64,000 bases of DNA. Source: Christiangramia echinicola DSM 19838 (lineage in GTDB: Bacteria; Bacteroidota; Bacteroidia; Flavobacteriales; Flavobacteriaceae). The notes under the pieces were generated by a model, which did not search any database, had not been told where the DNA came from, and was given only the letters and a program-made list of their open reading frames with translations. Numbering within the stretch: position 1 is the first letter of the stretch; each line of letters begins with the position of its first letter. The translations under genes and the position numbers were made by a program. Positions 46,760-55,783 of this stretch are shown in pieces. The stretch is from the NCBI RefSeq assembly GCF_000423065.1, contig NZ_AUHG01000011.1, positions 863,779-927,778 on the forward strand. Reading direction: 5' to 3'.

Positions 46760-47935
46760 ATGAAACTTATAAAGATTCTAACACTGAATATTTGCTTTCT
46801 AGTCATAGCTTGCGCAGAAAAATCTGAAGAAAAACCTGAAGAAGCAAAGACAACGAAAGAAACTCAACAAGCAGGGAAGGAAGTGATGCTAACTTCTGCT
46901 CAGTATGATGCCCTGGACATCAAGGTGGATACGTTGACAAAAAGAATGATGAGCGGTTTTGTGGAGGCAAACGGGCATCTTGAAGTTCCTCCTCAAAGTG
47001 AGGCAACGGTAACGCCTGTAATTGGAGGAAATGTGAGCTCCATAAAGGTTATCGAAGGAGATGTGGTAGAGAAAGGGAGTATACTAGCTTACCTGAGTCA
47101 TCCAGACATTATTAAAGTTCAGACAGAATACATCAACACGGCTAATCGCCTTGAGTATCTTAAGAAGGATTTTGCCCGTCAAAAAAAATTATACGAAGCG
47201 GGTGTTGGCTCTGGAGAAACTTTTCAAAAAGCTGAATCTGAACTCCAAAGTGCAAAAGGTCATGTAAAAGGTATGGAGGCACAGCTCAGGCAATTGCACA
47301 TTAATCCAGAATCTATCAGGGACGGAGATATTCAGCAGCAAATTCCTATTTTAAGTCCTATAAATGGAGCTATTCAAAAGGTGAATATCAAAACAGGCCA
47401 ATTCGTGCAGGCTCAAACGAATATGTTCGAGATCATTAATACACATCATGTTCATGCAGATGTAATGGTATTTGAGAAGGATGTGGCGAAGGTTGGAAAG
47501 GGACAAAAAGTTTATTTTAATATCACCTCTCAGCCGGGGAAAGAATGGGAAGCCAGTATACTTTCCATTGGTAAAAATTTTGAACAGGAACCAAAGGCAT
47601 TGCATGTGCATGCCGAAATTAAAGACAGAACCGAGAACCTGGTTCCTGGGATGTACGTAAGAGGAAGGATAGCGGTGGAAGATATGCGAACCCTGGCTTT
47701 TCCCGAAAGTGCCATTGCCAGGAATGCCGATAAGTTCTTTGTGTTTAGCGCCGAAAGAGAAGGGGATGCATGGAGCTTTAAACCGATAGAGATAAGCACC
47801 GGTGCACAGGATAATGAATGGATAGAGGTAAGATTTTTAGAAGAGCAGCCTGCTGATAATAAATATGCTTTCAATAATGCGTACTATTTAATGGCTGAAA
47901 TGAATAAAGGTGAAGGCGGAGGACATCACCACTAA
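46760..47935 (+). CDS. CzcB-like periplasmic adaptor (membrane-fusion) lipoprotein
   Basis: This 391-residue adaptor starts with a lipobox (VIAC) and an acidic linker. VTPVIGGNVSSIKVIEGDVVEKG is the first lipoyl half and ILSPINGAIQKVNIKTGQFV the second, separated by a helical hairpin (about 120-185), followed by beta-barrel strands. It bridges the CzcA pump to its outer-membrane factor. The C terminus ends GGHHH, perhaps binding metal. Same operon as the pump and the CDF exporter. Confidence 0.93.
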   Translation: MKLIKILTLNICFLVIACAEKSEEKPEEAKTTKETQQAGKEVMLTSAQYDALDIKVDTLTKRMMSGFVEANGHLEVPPQSEATVTPVIGGNVSSIKVIEGDVVEKGSILAYLSHPDIIKVQTEYINTANRLEYLKKDFARQKKLYEAGVGSGETFQKAESELQSAKGHVKGMEAQLRQLHINPESIRDGDIQQQIPILSPINGAIQKVNIKTGQFVQAQTNMFEIINTHHVHADVMVFEKDVAKVGKGQKVYFNITSQPGKEWEASILSIGKNFEQEPKALHVHAEIKDRTENLVPGMYVRGRIAVEDMRTLAFPESAIARNADKFFVFSAEREGDAWSFKPIEISTGAQDNEWIEVRFLEEQPADNKYAFNNAYYLMAEMNKGEGGGHHH

Positions 47936-47946
47936 AACTTAGTTAA

Positions 47947-48825
47947 ATGGGACATAATCATTCACAAGACCATTCAGGAAAAAATCTCAAAGTTGCATTT
48001 TTTCTGAACCTGACATTTACTATCCTGGAATTTATAGGTGGGATTTATGTGAATAGTATCTCCATTATTTCAGATGCGGTGCATGATCTGGGGGATTCAC
48101 TCTCGCTTGGAACCTCCTGGTATCTTGATTCCAAAAGCAAGAAGAAAGCGAATTCTAAATATTCTTATGGCTACAGGAGATTCTCCCTGCTTGGAGCTTT
48201 AATTAACAGTGTGGTACTTATTGCAGGTTCTGTTTATGTTATTTATGAAGCGGTAGGTAGAATCCTGGAACCAGAACATTCAGATGCACAGGGCATGGTG
48301 ATCTTTGCTATTATCGGTGTTCTGGTAAATGGCTATGCCGCTTATAAGCTGAGCAGCGGAAAGTCTATGAACGAAAAGGTGGTATCCTGGCATCTAATGG
48401 AAGATGTTCTGGGGTGGGTAGCCGTATTAATAGTAGCTATTGTACTTTATTTTAAGGATATTCACTATCTCGATCCTGCATTGTCGCTTTTAATCACTTT
48501 GTACATTCTTTACAATGTCTTTAAAAGGCTGAAGGAAACGCTCTTTATTTTTCTACAGGGAGTTCCATCAGATATCAACCTGGATGAAATTAAAAATGGA
48601 TTATTAAACCTGGAAAAGGTTAAGTCTTTGCATCATACTCATATCTGGTCACTGGAAGGTGAACATCATGTGTTCACCTCTCATGTGATTTTAAAGGATA
48701 TTGAAAAGTTTGATCAGGTAATTGAGGTGAAAACTTTGATAAAGGATCGTCTGGATGAATACAATTTTGAGCACTATACCATTGAAACTGAACTGGATTC
48801 TGAAACTTGTAAATTAAGGGCTTAG
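47947..48825 (+). CDS. CDF (cation diffusion facilitator) metal exporter, CzcD-like
   Basis: The 292-residue protein starts with His-rich MGHNHSQDH and has six membrane helices. Both transport sites show: SDAVHDLGDSL (HxxxD in TM2) and WHLMEDVLGWV (HxxxD in TM5). The C-terminal cytoplasmic domain (about 205-292) has HHTHIWSLEGEHHVFTSHV. It moves Zn2+ or Cd2+ out of the cytoplasm in exchange for H+ and hands metal to the CzcABC complex. It lies 11 bp after czcB. Confidence 0.94.
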   Translation: MGHNHSQDHSGKNLKVAFFLNLTFTILEFIGGIYVNSISIISDAVHDLGDSLSLGTSWYLDSKSKKKANSKYSYGYRRFSLLGALINSVVLIAGSVYVIYEAVGRILEPEHSDAQGMVIFAIIGVLVNGYAAYKLSSGKSMNEKVVSWHLMEDVLGWVAVLIVAIVLYFKDIHYLDPALSLLITLYILYNVFKRLKETLFIFLQGVPSDINLDEIKNGLLNLEKVKSLHHTHIWSLEGEHHVFTSHVILKDIEKFDQVIEVKTLIKDRLDEYNFEHYTIETELDSETCKLRA

Positions 48826-49565
48826 TGTTTTAATCATTCTAAGAATTAGCTTCTGCAACTGAAATCATGATGGACCGCATGCATTGGCTACAATGGTCCC
48901 GATTATTGCAAGTTGTCGGAGTAGGGAACCCGGCTTTGACGGATTAACCATTTTCTTTCCTGGTTTCTAAAATTCCATTTTTTTGACAATGCCCTTAATT
49001 TGAGATGAACAGCTGTTGTACCCAGTTAAAACTGTTCATCTTTTGTTGGATACGCTTCTTTCTTTTTTTGAAGTATTTCATCAAGGATAAATTTATAATC
49101 TTCGGCAATATTTGATGCTGTGCCGATAACTATGAAAGTACTATCTCCGATTTAAAACCTGATTGGATTTGAATTTATTTTCCAATACAGAAGTTTTCAG
49201 TTCCCGGTTTCATTGGGCTTAGCCAAAAACGAGGTGTAATCTAGGTACAACCCCATTTCCAACATCTCAAAATAAATACTAAAATGCTAGATAATATTTA
49301 GTCATATGTGTTTTTATTTGATAATAATACAATTGAATTTTTCCTGAAAACGTTGAAAAGGTCTGATTTTAACCTCAAATTTTAAATTAATTAAGATGAA
49401 TTGTTAATGCCTATCTGCAGGGGTAGGAATCTCTTAATTTTTGGATTATATAAATAATATTGTGGCTATTATTTAATAAGCCATATAATTCAATGAACTT
49501 TTCTGACTTAGAATGATTTAAAAGCTATTTATTATATTGCTGCCGGCTATTTCAATTTTAAATAT
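48826..49565. other. Long intergenic region before the LuxR gene, with gene debris
   Basis: These 740 bp carry no intact gene. On the minus strand about 40 codons near 49037-49156 read open (GTASNIAEDYKFILDEI) with a stop ahead and behind: probably a decayed gene tail. The rest is AT-rich with short broken frames. The upstream control region of the LuxR gene must lie in the last 200 bp, but I found no clear promoter. Confidence 0.4.
49004..49040. repeat. 9-bp inverted repeat / possible terminator
   Basis: GATGAACAG and CTGTTCATC are perfect 9-bp arms around a 19-nt loop, followed by TTTTG on the plus strand. It lies about 180 bp after the CDF stop and could end the metal-efflux operon. Confidence 0.4.
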
Positions 49566-50366
49566 ATGGCAACTCACTTTGATAAGATTATAGATTACTG
49601 GCAATCTAATTATAGTAAAACAATTCCGGAATCAAAGAAATTTGAAGTTCCAGAGCATTTTAAAAGGATGGCAAACCTAATGGCTCCTGGAAAATCTTTT
49701 TACTATATAGCAAATTTTCAAACCTTAGAGTTAGAACTGGTTTCTGAGTCTGTAGAAGAATTTATAGGCGAAAAAGCATCCTTTGCAAATATGGATAAAC
49801 TTCTTGCTTTAGCTCTTCCCAGCGAAATAGAAAAAATCCATAGAAAGGAACAAGTTATTCAGAGTTTTTTCATTGATTATTTGAGGCCTAAAGAAATGCT
49901 TGATTATAAGATTACCTATACTTATAAAAATAAGGCTCACGATGGAAAAGTAAGAGTGATGTTACATCAGGCTACGGTTTTGACTTTGAATGAGTCGGGT
50001 CAGTTTATACATGTCTTTAGCATTCACAGTGATATCTCACATCTAAGTGTGAAAAGCACGGAGGATGTATCATTCCTCAATATTAATGGTGGCCCATCCT
50101 ATTACAACGTAGAAACTTCCTCAGGAAAGTTTAATCCAAAAAAATTACAGGAATCAAAAAAATTAAAAGAACTACTTACTTTAAGGGAAATTGAGGTAGT
50201 TAGGGAATTAGCATTAGGTAAAAGTGTAAAAGAAATTGCTATCAGTTTAAATTTATCAAGTCATACAGTTAAAACACATAAAAAAAATATTTTAGGAAAA
50301 GTTGAATGTAATAACTCGACACATTTAGTAACAATTTGTTTGGCGGAAGGTCTAATTAATATTTAG
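49566..50366 (+). CDS. LuxR family regulator with PAS-like sensor domain
   Basis: The 266-residue protein has an N-terminal PAS-like region (about 35-160; FYYIANFQTLELELVSESVEEF, quoted in part, and FIHVFSIHSDIS) and a C-terminal LuxR HTH (about 200-262; LTLREIEVVRELALGKSVKEIA and LSSHTVKTHKKNI). No receiver domain. Such PAS-LuxR proteins sense a small signal or surface cue. It leads a run of small unknown genes and faces the acyltransferase/ATP-grasp cluster, so it may control either; this is inference. Confidence 0.88.
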   Translation: MATHFDKIIDYWQSNYSKTIPESKKFEVPEHFKRMANLMAPGKSFYYIANFQTLELELVSESVEEFIGEKASFANMDKLLALALPSEIEKIHRKEQVIQSFFIDYLRPKEMLDYKITYTYKNKAHDGKVRVMLHQATVLTLNESGQFIHVFSIHSDISHLSVKSTEDVSFLNINGGPSYYNVETSSGKFNPKKLQESKKLKELLTLREIEVVRELALGKSVKEIAISLNLSSHTVKTHKKNILGKVECNNSTHLVTICLAEGLINI

Positions 50367-50370
50367 TAAG

Positions 50371-50874
50371 ATGAAAGGGATATTATTATTACTCATTATT
50401 ACCATACCATCAATATTTTTTGGCCAGGTTAAAGATTGGAACTCTTCAATACACAGTCTTAATAGTCAATTAAAAAACGTAAATCAAATTATCCATTTTT
50501 CCAGTTATAATGATTACTGGGCGGAATCAGATTCGATGTCTATAGAAAACAATTCAGATTTTGAAAAAGTGTTTTTAACGCTTTATCATACTGAGATGGC
50601 TTTTGAACCCGATGCAGACTATTATATTGTAGGTATGGATATACCACTTCTGGAAATTTTTGACATTGAATGGCAGGAACATCAGCTGAAATTGGATTTT
50701 TCAAGGAACTGTAATTTAAATTCGGCAGCTGAAATCCATAATTTGATATTGAATTTTTCTTCTGAAAAGTCTAAAGAAAAAATATATGCTGCTTTTACAA
50801 AGCTTTTGAAGTTCCGAAATGACTATCATACTGAAGTACATGAAGTCAATCAATGTACTTTGGAAACCATTTAA
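50371..50874 (+). CDS. Small secreted protein, related to the one at 61744
   Basis: The 167-residue protein has a signal peptide (first 19 residues, ending FFGQ). No known family is seen. Its layout aligns with the secreted protein at 61744-62235: (N/L)xLYHTxxxF(E/D)PDA, IPLLEIFDI versus IPLKQIDSI, and a final helix of the type (I/L)YxxFxxLLxFRNxY. It starts 4 bp after the LuxR gene. Function unknown. Confidence 0.65.
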   Translation: MKGILLLLIITIPSIFFGQVKDWNSSIHSLNSQLKNVNQIIHFSSYNDYWAESDSMSIENNSDFEKVFLTLYHTEMAFEPDADYYIVGMDIPLLEIFDIEWQEHQLKLDFSRNCNLNSAAEIHNLILNFSSEKSKEKIYAAFTKLLKFRNDYHTEVHEVNQCTLETI

Positions 50875-50951
50875 GGTTGATCATAGATTTAGTATTATGA
50901 AATTTTTTTACAATTACTTATTCAATTAAGGCCTAATTCAATTTTCAATTA

Positions 50952-51671
50952 ATGATACAATTCTTATCAAGGAAGGAAGCTTTAAAGAAAAATAGCATCC
51001 TGGCCAGTTATGTTATAGACATGCAGAAAAAATTCTATGCTCCAGACCTATTCGAACCTGGAGAAAACTGGCTTGATGAAGAGGAGAGATTAGTAGAGAT
51101 GAATGAAGAAGAATGTGCTATAAGGAATAAACCTATTCTAGTTAAATTCGAAAGTACTATAGACAGTTTAGATGATCTTCCAGAGCTGAAAAGATTTACT
51201 GATGAATGTATCCTTTCAACCCGGGAACACGATAAGGTCCATGTTGAGATTATGGCCGGCGATCTTGAAAAATTAAATAAAATTCTGGAATGGGATGGCA
51301 TGTTGTTTATACCTGAATTTCCTTACTCTTGGTTAGAATTTATTAATTCGAAAGATGAAGATGATAGAAAAGTTGCAGATTGGTTTTTGAGTAAGGGAGT
51401 CGATAAAAATTTTAATGGTGCAATTTACGCAAGCGATGAAGACCTTGAGGCTTTCATGCAGCTTCTAGTTCATTTTATTGTCAGAAGAGTCGATAGTTTT
51501 CCGGTCTGCCGCTTTGCTGGTGTTAACTCTTCTGCCATAGGTTCAGTATGCAAATACGGGAATATTCATTATTTATTCTATAAGAATGGTGAATACACCA
51601 ATTTTGAAAATGCAATAAAGGAGACCAGCCTGGTAGAAATTCCTTTTGGTGCCTGTGAATATAAATTTTAA
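50952..51671 (+). CDS. Hypothetical cytoplasmic protein
   Basis: The 239-residue protein is acidic and soluble. Features are an N-terminal helix, EEERLVEMNEEECAIRNKPI, WFLSKGVDKNFNGAIYASDE in the middle, and a C-terminal half with VNSSAIGSVCKYGNIHYLFY that looks beta-rich. No catalytic pattern is recognisable. It lies 77 bp after the secreted protein in the same orientation and 18 bp before an LRR-like gene, so it may share their transcript. Confidence 0.6.
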   Translation: MIQFLSRKEALKKNSILASYVIDMQKKFYAPDLFEPGENWLDEEERLVEMNEEECAIRNKPILVKFESTIDSLDDLPELKRFTDECILSTREHDKVHVEIMAGDLEKLNKILEWDGMLFIPEFPYSWLEFINSKDEDDRKVADWFLSKGVDKNFNGAIYASDEDLEAFMQLLVHFIVRRVDSFPVCRFAGVNSSAIGSVCKYGNIHYLFYKNGEYTNFENAIKETSLVEIPFGACEYKF

Positions 51672-51689
51672 AATAAATCTCTAAATCTT

Positions 51690-52184
51690 ATGAAATTCAG
51701 TAAAAAAGAGAAACGATTCTGGAAAACTAAATTTTCTTTTGGGCTGAATAATATTCCCGAAGAAATTGAACATTTAACTTTCAGAGATGAATATTTAACC
51801 AACGAAGAGCTCTCTTATATAACTTCCAGAATCAAACGAATAGAAAGGCTGGATCTGGATAGTACTTCTGTTGACGATGATGGAATTCCCTTTCTGTTGG
51901 AAATGGACTATATAGGGGAACTCAGGCTGGTGAATCTTGAAATTACCGATAAAGCTGTTGATACACTTTTAAAACTCCGGTCTCTGAAGTTTTTACATCT
52001 TGGATCTACCAATGTAAGTTGCGATGGAGTTTTAAAACTAGCGGAACTGAGGAATCTAAAAGAACTATTTGCGAGTCCCGATAAGGTAGAAGAAGATAAA
52101 CTGGATGAATTTTTAAAGCGTTCCACAGATTGTGAGCTAACCATTAATAGTAAGCCCTACTCTAAAATTGATTACGGATTTTAG
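51690..52184 (+). CDS. Short leucine-rich-repeat-like protein
   Basis: The 164-residue protein has about four LRR-like repeats of 22-25 residues (RIERLDLDSTSVDDDGIPFL; GELRLVNLEITDKAVDTLL; SLKFLHLGSTNVSCDGVLKL; NLKELFASPDKVEEDKL), the kind with TxVxDxG found in bacterial LRR proteins. No signal peptide. LRR proteins bind other proteins. Its stop overlaps the stop of the opposing GNAT-like gene by 4 bp. Confidence 0.7.
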   Translation: MKFSKKEKRFWKTKFSFGLNNIPEEIEHLTFRDEYLTNEELSYITSRIKRIERLDLDSTSVDDDGIPFLLEMDYIGELRLVNLEITDKAVDTLLKLRSLKFLHLGSTNVSCDGVLKLAELRNLKELFASPDKVEEDKLDEFLKRSTDCELTINSKPYSKIDYGF

Positions 52185-52831
52185 TTATTATAGGATCCAA
52201 CAATTAATATTCTGTCTCCTCTTTCCTGATCCAGGTCATATAATCTGGAAATACTATTCCTGCTATTTCGATATGTACTTACTAATTGTTGTCTGTATTT
52301 CATGTTATATCTAGCCACAGAGGGACTATTAATCACTTTATAGGCATTAGAGCTGCAAATATTATATCCCGTATGTGATATGATTTCATCATAGTACTTC
52401 GGGATAGTCATTTCATCGGAGTCTAAAGTTCGTGGGTAAACATTGGCGTAGAATTTCGATGCAATTTTATGAACTACAGGATTAGAGGTTAAACTATAAA
52501 AATATATTGTTTTACTCACCTGTTTATTCAAGATGGCTTTATGCGCGGATACCAGATTCATTAGAGCCTTTCCATGATCAGGGTGCAGAAGTAGTAATCC
52601 TAGATAAGCCAGTAAAATTTTTTCGTTTAAACTTTTGTGTTTAACCGTGTAAAGACCTGCTAGATCATTCCCATTAAACGCGGCAAAGGCGATTCTCTCT
52701 GAATTTATCATTTCAAACACCTCTTCTGGGTTTTCATAATAAATAGCTAGCAAGTCCAGAATTTTTTCTTTATAGGCTATAACCTCAGAATCAGTCAGGG
52801 TTTTATAAACATAAGAATTTGGTTTATTCAT
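52181..52831 (-). CDS. GNAT-like acyltransferase, paralogue of the protein at 57148
   Basis: The 216-residue protein has a GNAT-like core: AYLGLLLLHPDHGKALMNLV in the acyl-CoA-binding position and TIYFYSLTSNPVVHKIASKFY after it, without the usual RxxGxG/A loop. It shares the C-terminal pattern (Y/S)DLDxExGDR(I/M)LI with 57148-57879. It is the last gene of the minus-strand cluster, 1 bp after another GNAT gene. Substrate unknown. Confidence 0.6.
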   Translation of the reverse strand: MNKPNSYVYKTLTDSEVIAYKEKILDLLAIYYENPEEVFEMINSERIAFAAFNGNDLAGLYTVKHKSLNEKILLAYLGLLLLHPDHGKALMNLVSAHKAILNKQVSKTIYFYSLTSNPVVHKIASKFYANVYPRTLDSDEMTIPKYYDEIISHTGYNICSSNAYKVINSPSVARYNMKYRQQLVSTYRNSRNSISRLYDLDQERGDRILIVGSYNN

Positions 52832-52832
52832 T

Positions 52833-53384
52833 TTAAAAAGATCTAAGTTCCAATTTCACATAATACATCAAGTGATCTTGATGAATGATCTTCCAGTTAT
52901 TTCTTATGTGCTTTTGAATGTTACAATTCTGTTTGGAGACCATTGAAAAAACAGATTCATATTCATTATTTAGTCGGCTTATCATTGATTTGGTTAGAAG
53001 TTTAGAAATTCCCCTACCCAAATAATTCGGACTAATGGCGATTTGCGCCCTTGGGCAGACTTTCCCGGCGAATTGTTGTTTAAGAATTCTTAATTGAGCT
53101 CTGTATTTTTCGGTTAAATTATTTCGAGATACATCGTCTACTAAGAAATATCCTGCGAAAGAACTATCTACTGTAGCGATGATAAGATGTTGATTGGAAA
53201 TAATTTGCTTTAGCTCAAATTCAGAATAGGGACTGCCAAATAGAAAACCTTTTTTATTTACATAAGGTTGATTTAACCAAAAGCTTTGGAGAGTGATAAT
53301 TTGAGGTATGTCCGAGTCAATTCCTAATCTAATAGATATGTGATCTGAAGAACAGTATTTAGATGTATTATTCGCACTAACCAT
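52833..53384 (-). CDS. GNAT family acyltransferase, paralogue of the protein at 55253
   Basis: The 183-residue protein has a clear GNAT motif A: QIAISPNYLGRGISKLLTKS, with RGxxxxL for CoA pyrophosphate binding. Early IISNQHLIIAT and the overall length match the protein at 55253-55783 (IISNQEITIS; QIFIDPSFRGNGIARLL), so the two are duplicates. It sits just downstream of the decayed second exporter copy. An acyl- or aminoacyl-CoA donor is likely; acceptor unknown. Confidence 0.78.
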   Translation of the reverse strand: MVSANNTSKYCSSDHISIRLGIDSDIPQIITLQSFWLNQPYVNKKGFLFGSPYSEFELKQIISNQHLIIATVDSSFAGYFLVDDVSRNNLTEKYRAQLRILKQQFAGKVCPRAQIAISPNYLGRGISKLLTKSMISRLNNEYESVFSMVSKQNCNIQKHIRNNWKIIHQDHLMYYVKLELRSF

Positions 53385-53419
53385 TAAAATTTTTAGTTTT
53401 CATTATTTTGAATGCCTTT

Positions 53420-53532
53420 ATTGGATCAGAAGACTTTAGACAAATGGTAATCATATTCTCTATTAAGAGCACATTTAATTCTATTTAGCTCGTTCTGAAA
53501 ACCTTATTTACAAGGATTATCTCAACCCTAAT
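53420..53532 (-). pseudogene. Decayed 3' end of a second EamA exporter gene
   Basis: This stretch aligns without gaps to the 3' end of the EamA gene (56314-56423). The decoded remnant reads VEIILVNKVFRTS, a stop, then IELNVLLIENMITICLKSSDP, against LEMILENKIFTTS and LSVLLIGIMITICLNPSDP of the intact gene. Only about 37 codons remain, with an in-frame TAA. It is direct evidence of duplication within the cluster followed by loss. Confidence 0.85.
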
Positions 53533-53662
53533 TGATAACTCTCTCTTCATGAATTTTTGGTTGAAGAAAAGTGTAAGCCAGTTTTTTAATTTTCATTTTT
53601 TTCGTGTTCGAATAATTATTTTGGCAATAGAGTATTCCTGATGAAATTCTATTTGATATAAC

Positions 53663-54406
53663 TTAGATTTTAATGGCATCTATAGTGAGTAAATTCATTG
53701 AAAATTTAAAATTTGATTTTATTTTTTCCCATTCTAAAAGTTCCTCGTCACTAAAATATCCCGTTTTATATCCGTCATTGAAAATCTTATTAAACCTTAC
53801 AATCGAATTAGCGATTTCTATACTATTAAAGGAATAATCGTGAGAGATTCTATTGATAACTTTATATCCATAGCTTTCAATATTATTAAAGAGAATTCTT
53901 ACTTTCCATGCATTTGGAATTTTTTCGGTTGCTATAAAATTTATAAGTTTTTTTTCTAGCTGGATAAATTCTGTGAAGAATGTCATACTCAAATAATCGG
54001 TGTCAGTAATTTGAATTTTTCCATTCTTAACCAGAACTCGGTTAATTTCATTAAATGCAGCATCATGATTTTCTAAATGTTGAAATACTCTATCTATAGT
54101 TATTTTACTTACTGTATTGCTTTCGATGGGTAATTCATAAATTGAACTATTATAGAACTTAATTTTAGAATTATCATTCATCAGCCTCGCTTTTTCAATG
54201 AAACTTTCATCAAAATCAATAGCTATCACTTTTGCTCCACATGCAGCTATTCTCTGCGCATCTAGCCCTATACCGCATCCTAAATCAACCACAGTATCAG
54301 TTGAGGTGGGATTTAAATTCCTAAGGCGGTATTCCTTCGTTTTTGAAAATACTTTATCGAGATGATAGAGATAATTATGATCATAGGTTCTAGAGATCAT
54401 TTTCAC
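53663..54406 (-). CDS. SAM-dependent class I methyltransferase
   Basis: The 247-residue enzyme has the SAM site VVDLGCGIGLDAQRIAACGA, AIDFDE (acidic ribose contact), ITIDRVFQHLEN and a post-core helix and strand; this is the UbiE/type 11 group. The C-terminal 90 residues are outside the core and may bind the substrate. Its start overlaps the ATP-grasp stop by 17 bp, so it is co-translated and probably methylates the cluster product. Confidence 0.9.
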   Translation of the reverse strand: MKMISRTYDHNYLYHLDKVFSKTKEYRLRNLNPTSTDTVVDLGCGIGLDAQRIAACGAKVIAIDFDESFIEKARLMNDNSKIKFYNSSIYELPIESNTVSKITIDRVFQHLENHDAAFNEINRVLVKNGKIQITDTDYLSMTFFTEFIQLEKKLINFIATEKIPNAWKVRILFNNIESYGYKVINRISHDYSFNSIEIANSIVRFNKIFNDGYKTGYFSDEELLEWEKIKSNFKFSMNLLTIDAIKI

Positions 54407-55253
54407 TTTTTTTAATTAAAAACTTTACCATCTCATCAGGAATATCGATACAACAAGTTTGGATTAAATTTTGAAATCCACAGGGGAAATTAATTTCGAG
54501 AAGATAAAAGTTTCCTAATTCATCTTCTAAAAAATCGACTCCTGAAAATGAAGTATTTGCCAAATGAGAAGCTTTAACAGCTATTTCTTCTAAATTCTTA
54601 GTATATTTTCTATTATAATACTCGACTTCGCTCTCTATAACCGCATTTCTAAAATCATTTTTGTTCATTTTAAACTCAGCACTCGCTATAACTTTATCAC
54701 CAAGTACAATCATTCTACAACCTTTAGCATTAGGAATAAATTCCCTCATAATAAAACTGGTTTGACGATCTGAAAAAAGATAATCTATTATTGATATTAG
54801 ACTTTGCCAACTTTCTATTTTAATAGTTCCAATACCCCTAGTGCTTCCTATAGATTTTAAAATAATAGGAAAGCCACCTAAATATTTTATATATTTTTCC
54901 AAATTTCTCCGGTCTGGGGAAATCGAGAATATGGTTTTGGGAGCTGGGAGACCATTTTTCTCGTGTACCATGGAATATTTAATAGTATCGCTATTGTAAC
55001 TGATATATTTTGGGTTTTCTATGTAGAATGTGGTTGTGGATTTATTTATTAATAAAGATTCAAGCGTTTCGCTTCCTCTTCCTACATTATATAAAATATC
55101 TCCTCTATTTAGTCGTGGTAGACTAGAATAATCGCAAGTAAGGCTATCAATGGAATTGAATTTAATACCAGATAGTTTGCAGGCGTTGTTTAGGAGGTCT
55201 ATTCTTTCTTGTATACCTTGATAATAACCTTCATGTAAACAGTAAAATTTCAT
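54390..55253 (-). CDS. ATP-grasp ligase (RimK/YheC-like), paralogue of 60258
   Basis: The 287-residue protein has an ATP-grasp fold: GFPIILKSIGSTRGIGTIKI (ATP-binding Lys and Gly loop, about residues 125-145), FIMREFIPN, and the Mg2+ site VDFLEDELGNFYLLEINFP with the conserved E-x-N. ATP-grasp ligases join a carboxylate (as acyl phosphate) to an amine or thiol. It is alignable over its whole length with the ligase at 60258-61121. Its start codon overlaps the stop of the preceding GNAT gene by 1 bp. Confidence 0.88.
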   Translation of the reverse strand: MKFYCLHEGYYQGIQERIDLLNNACKLSGIKFNSIDSLTCDYSSLPRLNRGDILYNVGRGSETLESLLINKSTTTFYIENPKYISYNSDTIKYSMVHEKNGLPAPKTIFSISPDRRNLEKYIKYLGGFPIILKSIGSTRGIGTIKIESWQSLISIIDYLFSDRQTSFIMREFIPNAKGCRMIVLGDKVIASAEFKMNKNDFRNAVIESEVEYYNRKYTKNLEEIAVKASHLANTSFSGVDFLEDELGNFYLLEINFPCGFQNLIQTCCIDIPDEMVKFLIKKSENDL

Positions 55254-55783
55254 TATGTTATCTTATATATATAATAATCAGAAATATCACCTTTTTGGTA
55301 AAACTCCCAACCAATTTTTTTATGCACCTTCTTGGAGTAGCGGTTTTCCTTGTTAATTGTACACAAAAGCATTGAATAATTATTTTCGATATTCGAGCAT
55401 AGTTTTTCGAACAGTAATCTTGCGATACCATTTCCACGGAACGAGGGATCAATAAATATTTGGAATCCATACCCAATTTCACAAATTGGAATCTCCAGCA
55501 TTTTCGAAATCTCCATTGCCTTTATTTTCTGATAATATAAATTCTCCTGATTTGTATTTTTGCCTATAAGGCAATAACCTATCAACTTATTATTTAATCG
55601 AGAAATTGTGATTTCTTGGTTGGAAATTATCCTTTGAAATGCATCTTTAGAATAGTTAATTGATAAATTTCCATTTATTGATTTCGCGCATCCTGCTTTA
55701 TTTAATTTTAATAACTCTGATATTTCAGAAATTTCAGCATTTTTTATGTTTGTTAATAATCTCATTTTATATTCAAACTTCAT
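55253..55783 (-). CDS. GNAT family acyltransferase
   Basis: The 176-residue protein has motif A QIFIDPSFRGNGIARLLFEK (Q/RxxGxG/A form RGNGIA), then LLCTINKENRYSKKVHKKIG typical of GNAT motif B. It is paired with the ATP-grasp gene directly downstream, as the acyltransferase at 61072 is paired with its ligase. Likely acylates an amine of the product or an intermediate. Confidence 0.85.
   Translation of the reverse strand: MKFEYKMRLLTNIKNAEISEISELLKLNKAGCAKSINGNLSINYSKDAFQRIISNQEITISRLNNKLIGYCLIGKNTNQENLYYQKIKAMEISKMLEIPICEIGYGFQIFIDPSFRGNGIARLLFEKLCSNIENNYSMLLCTINKENRYSKKVHKKIGWEFYQKGDISDYYIYKIT

Noticed and set aside
49037..49156. Small minus-strand gene of about 40 codons
   Set aside because: Stops on both sides and no start; at most gene debris.
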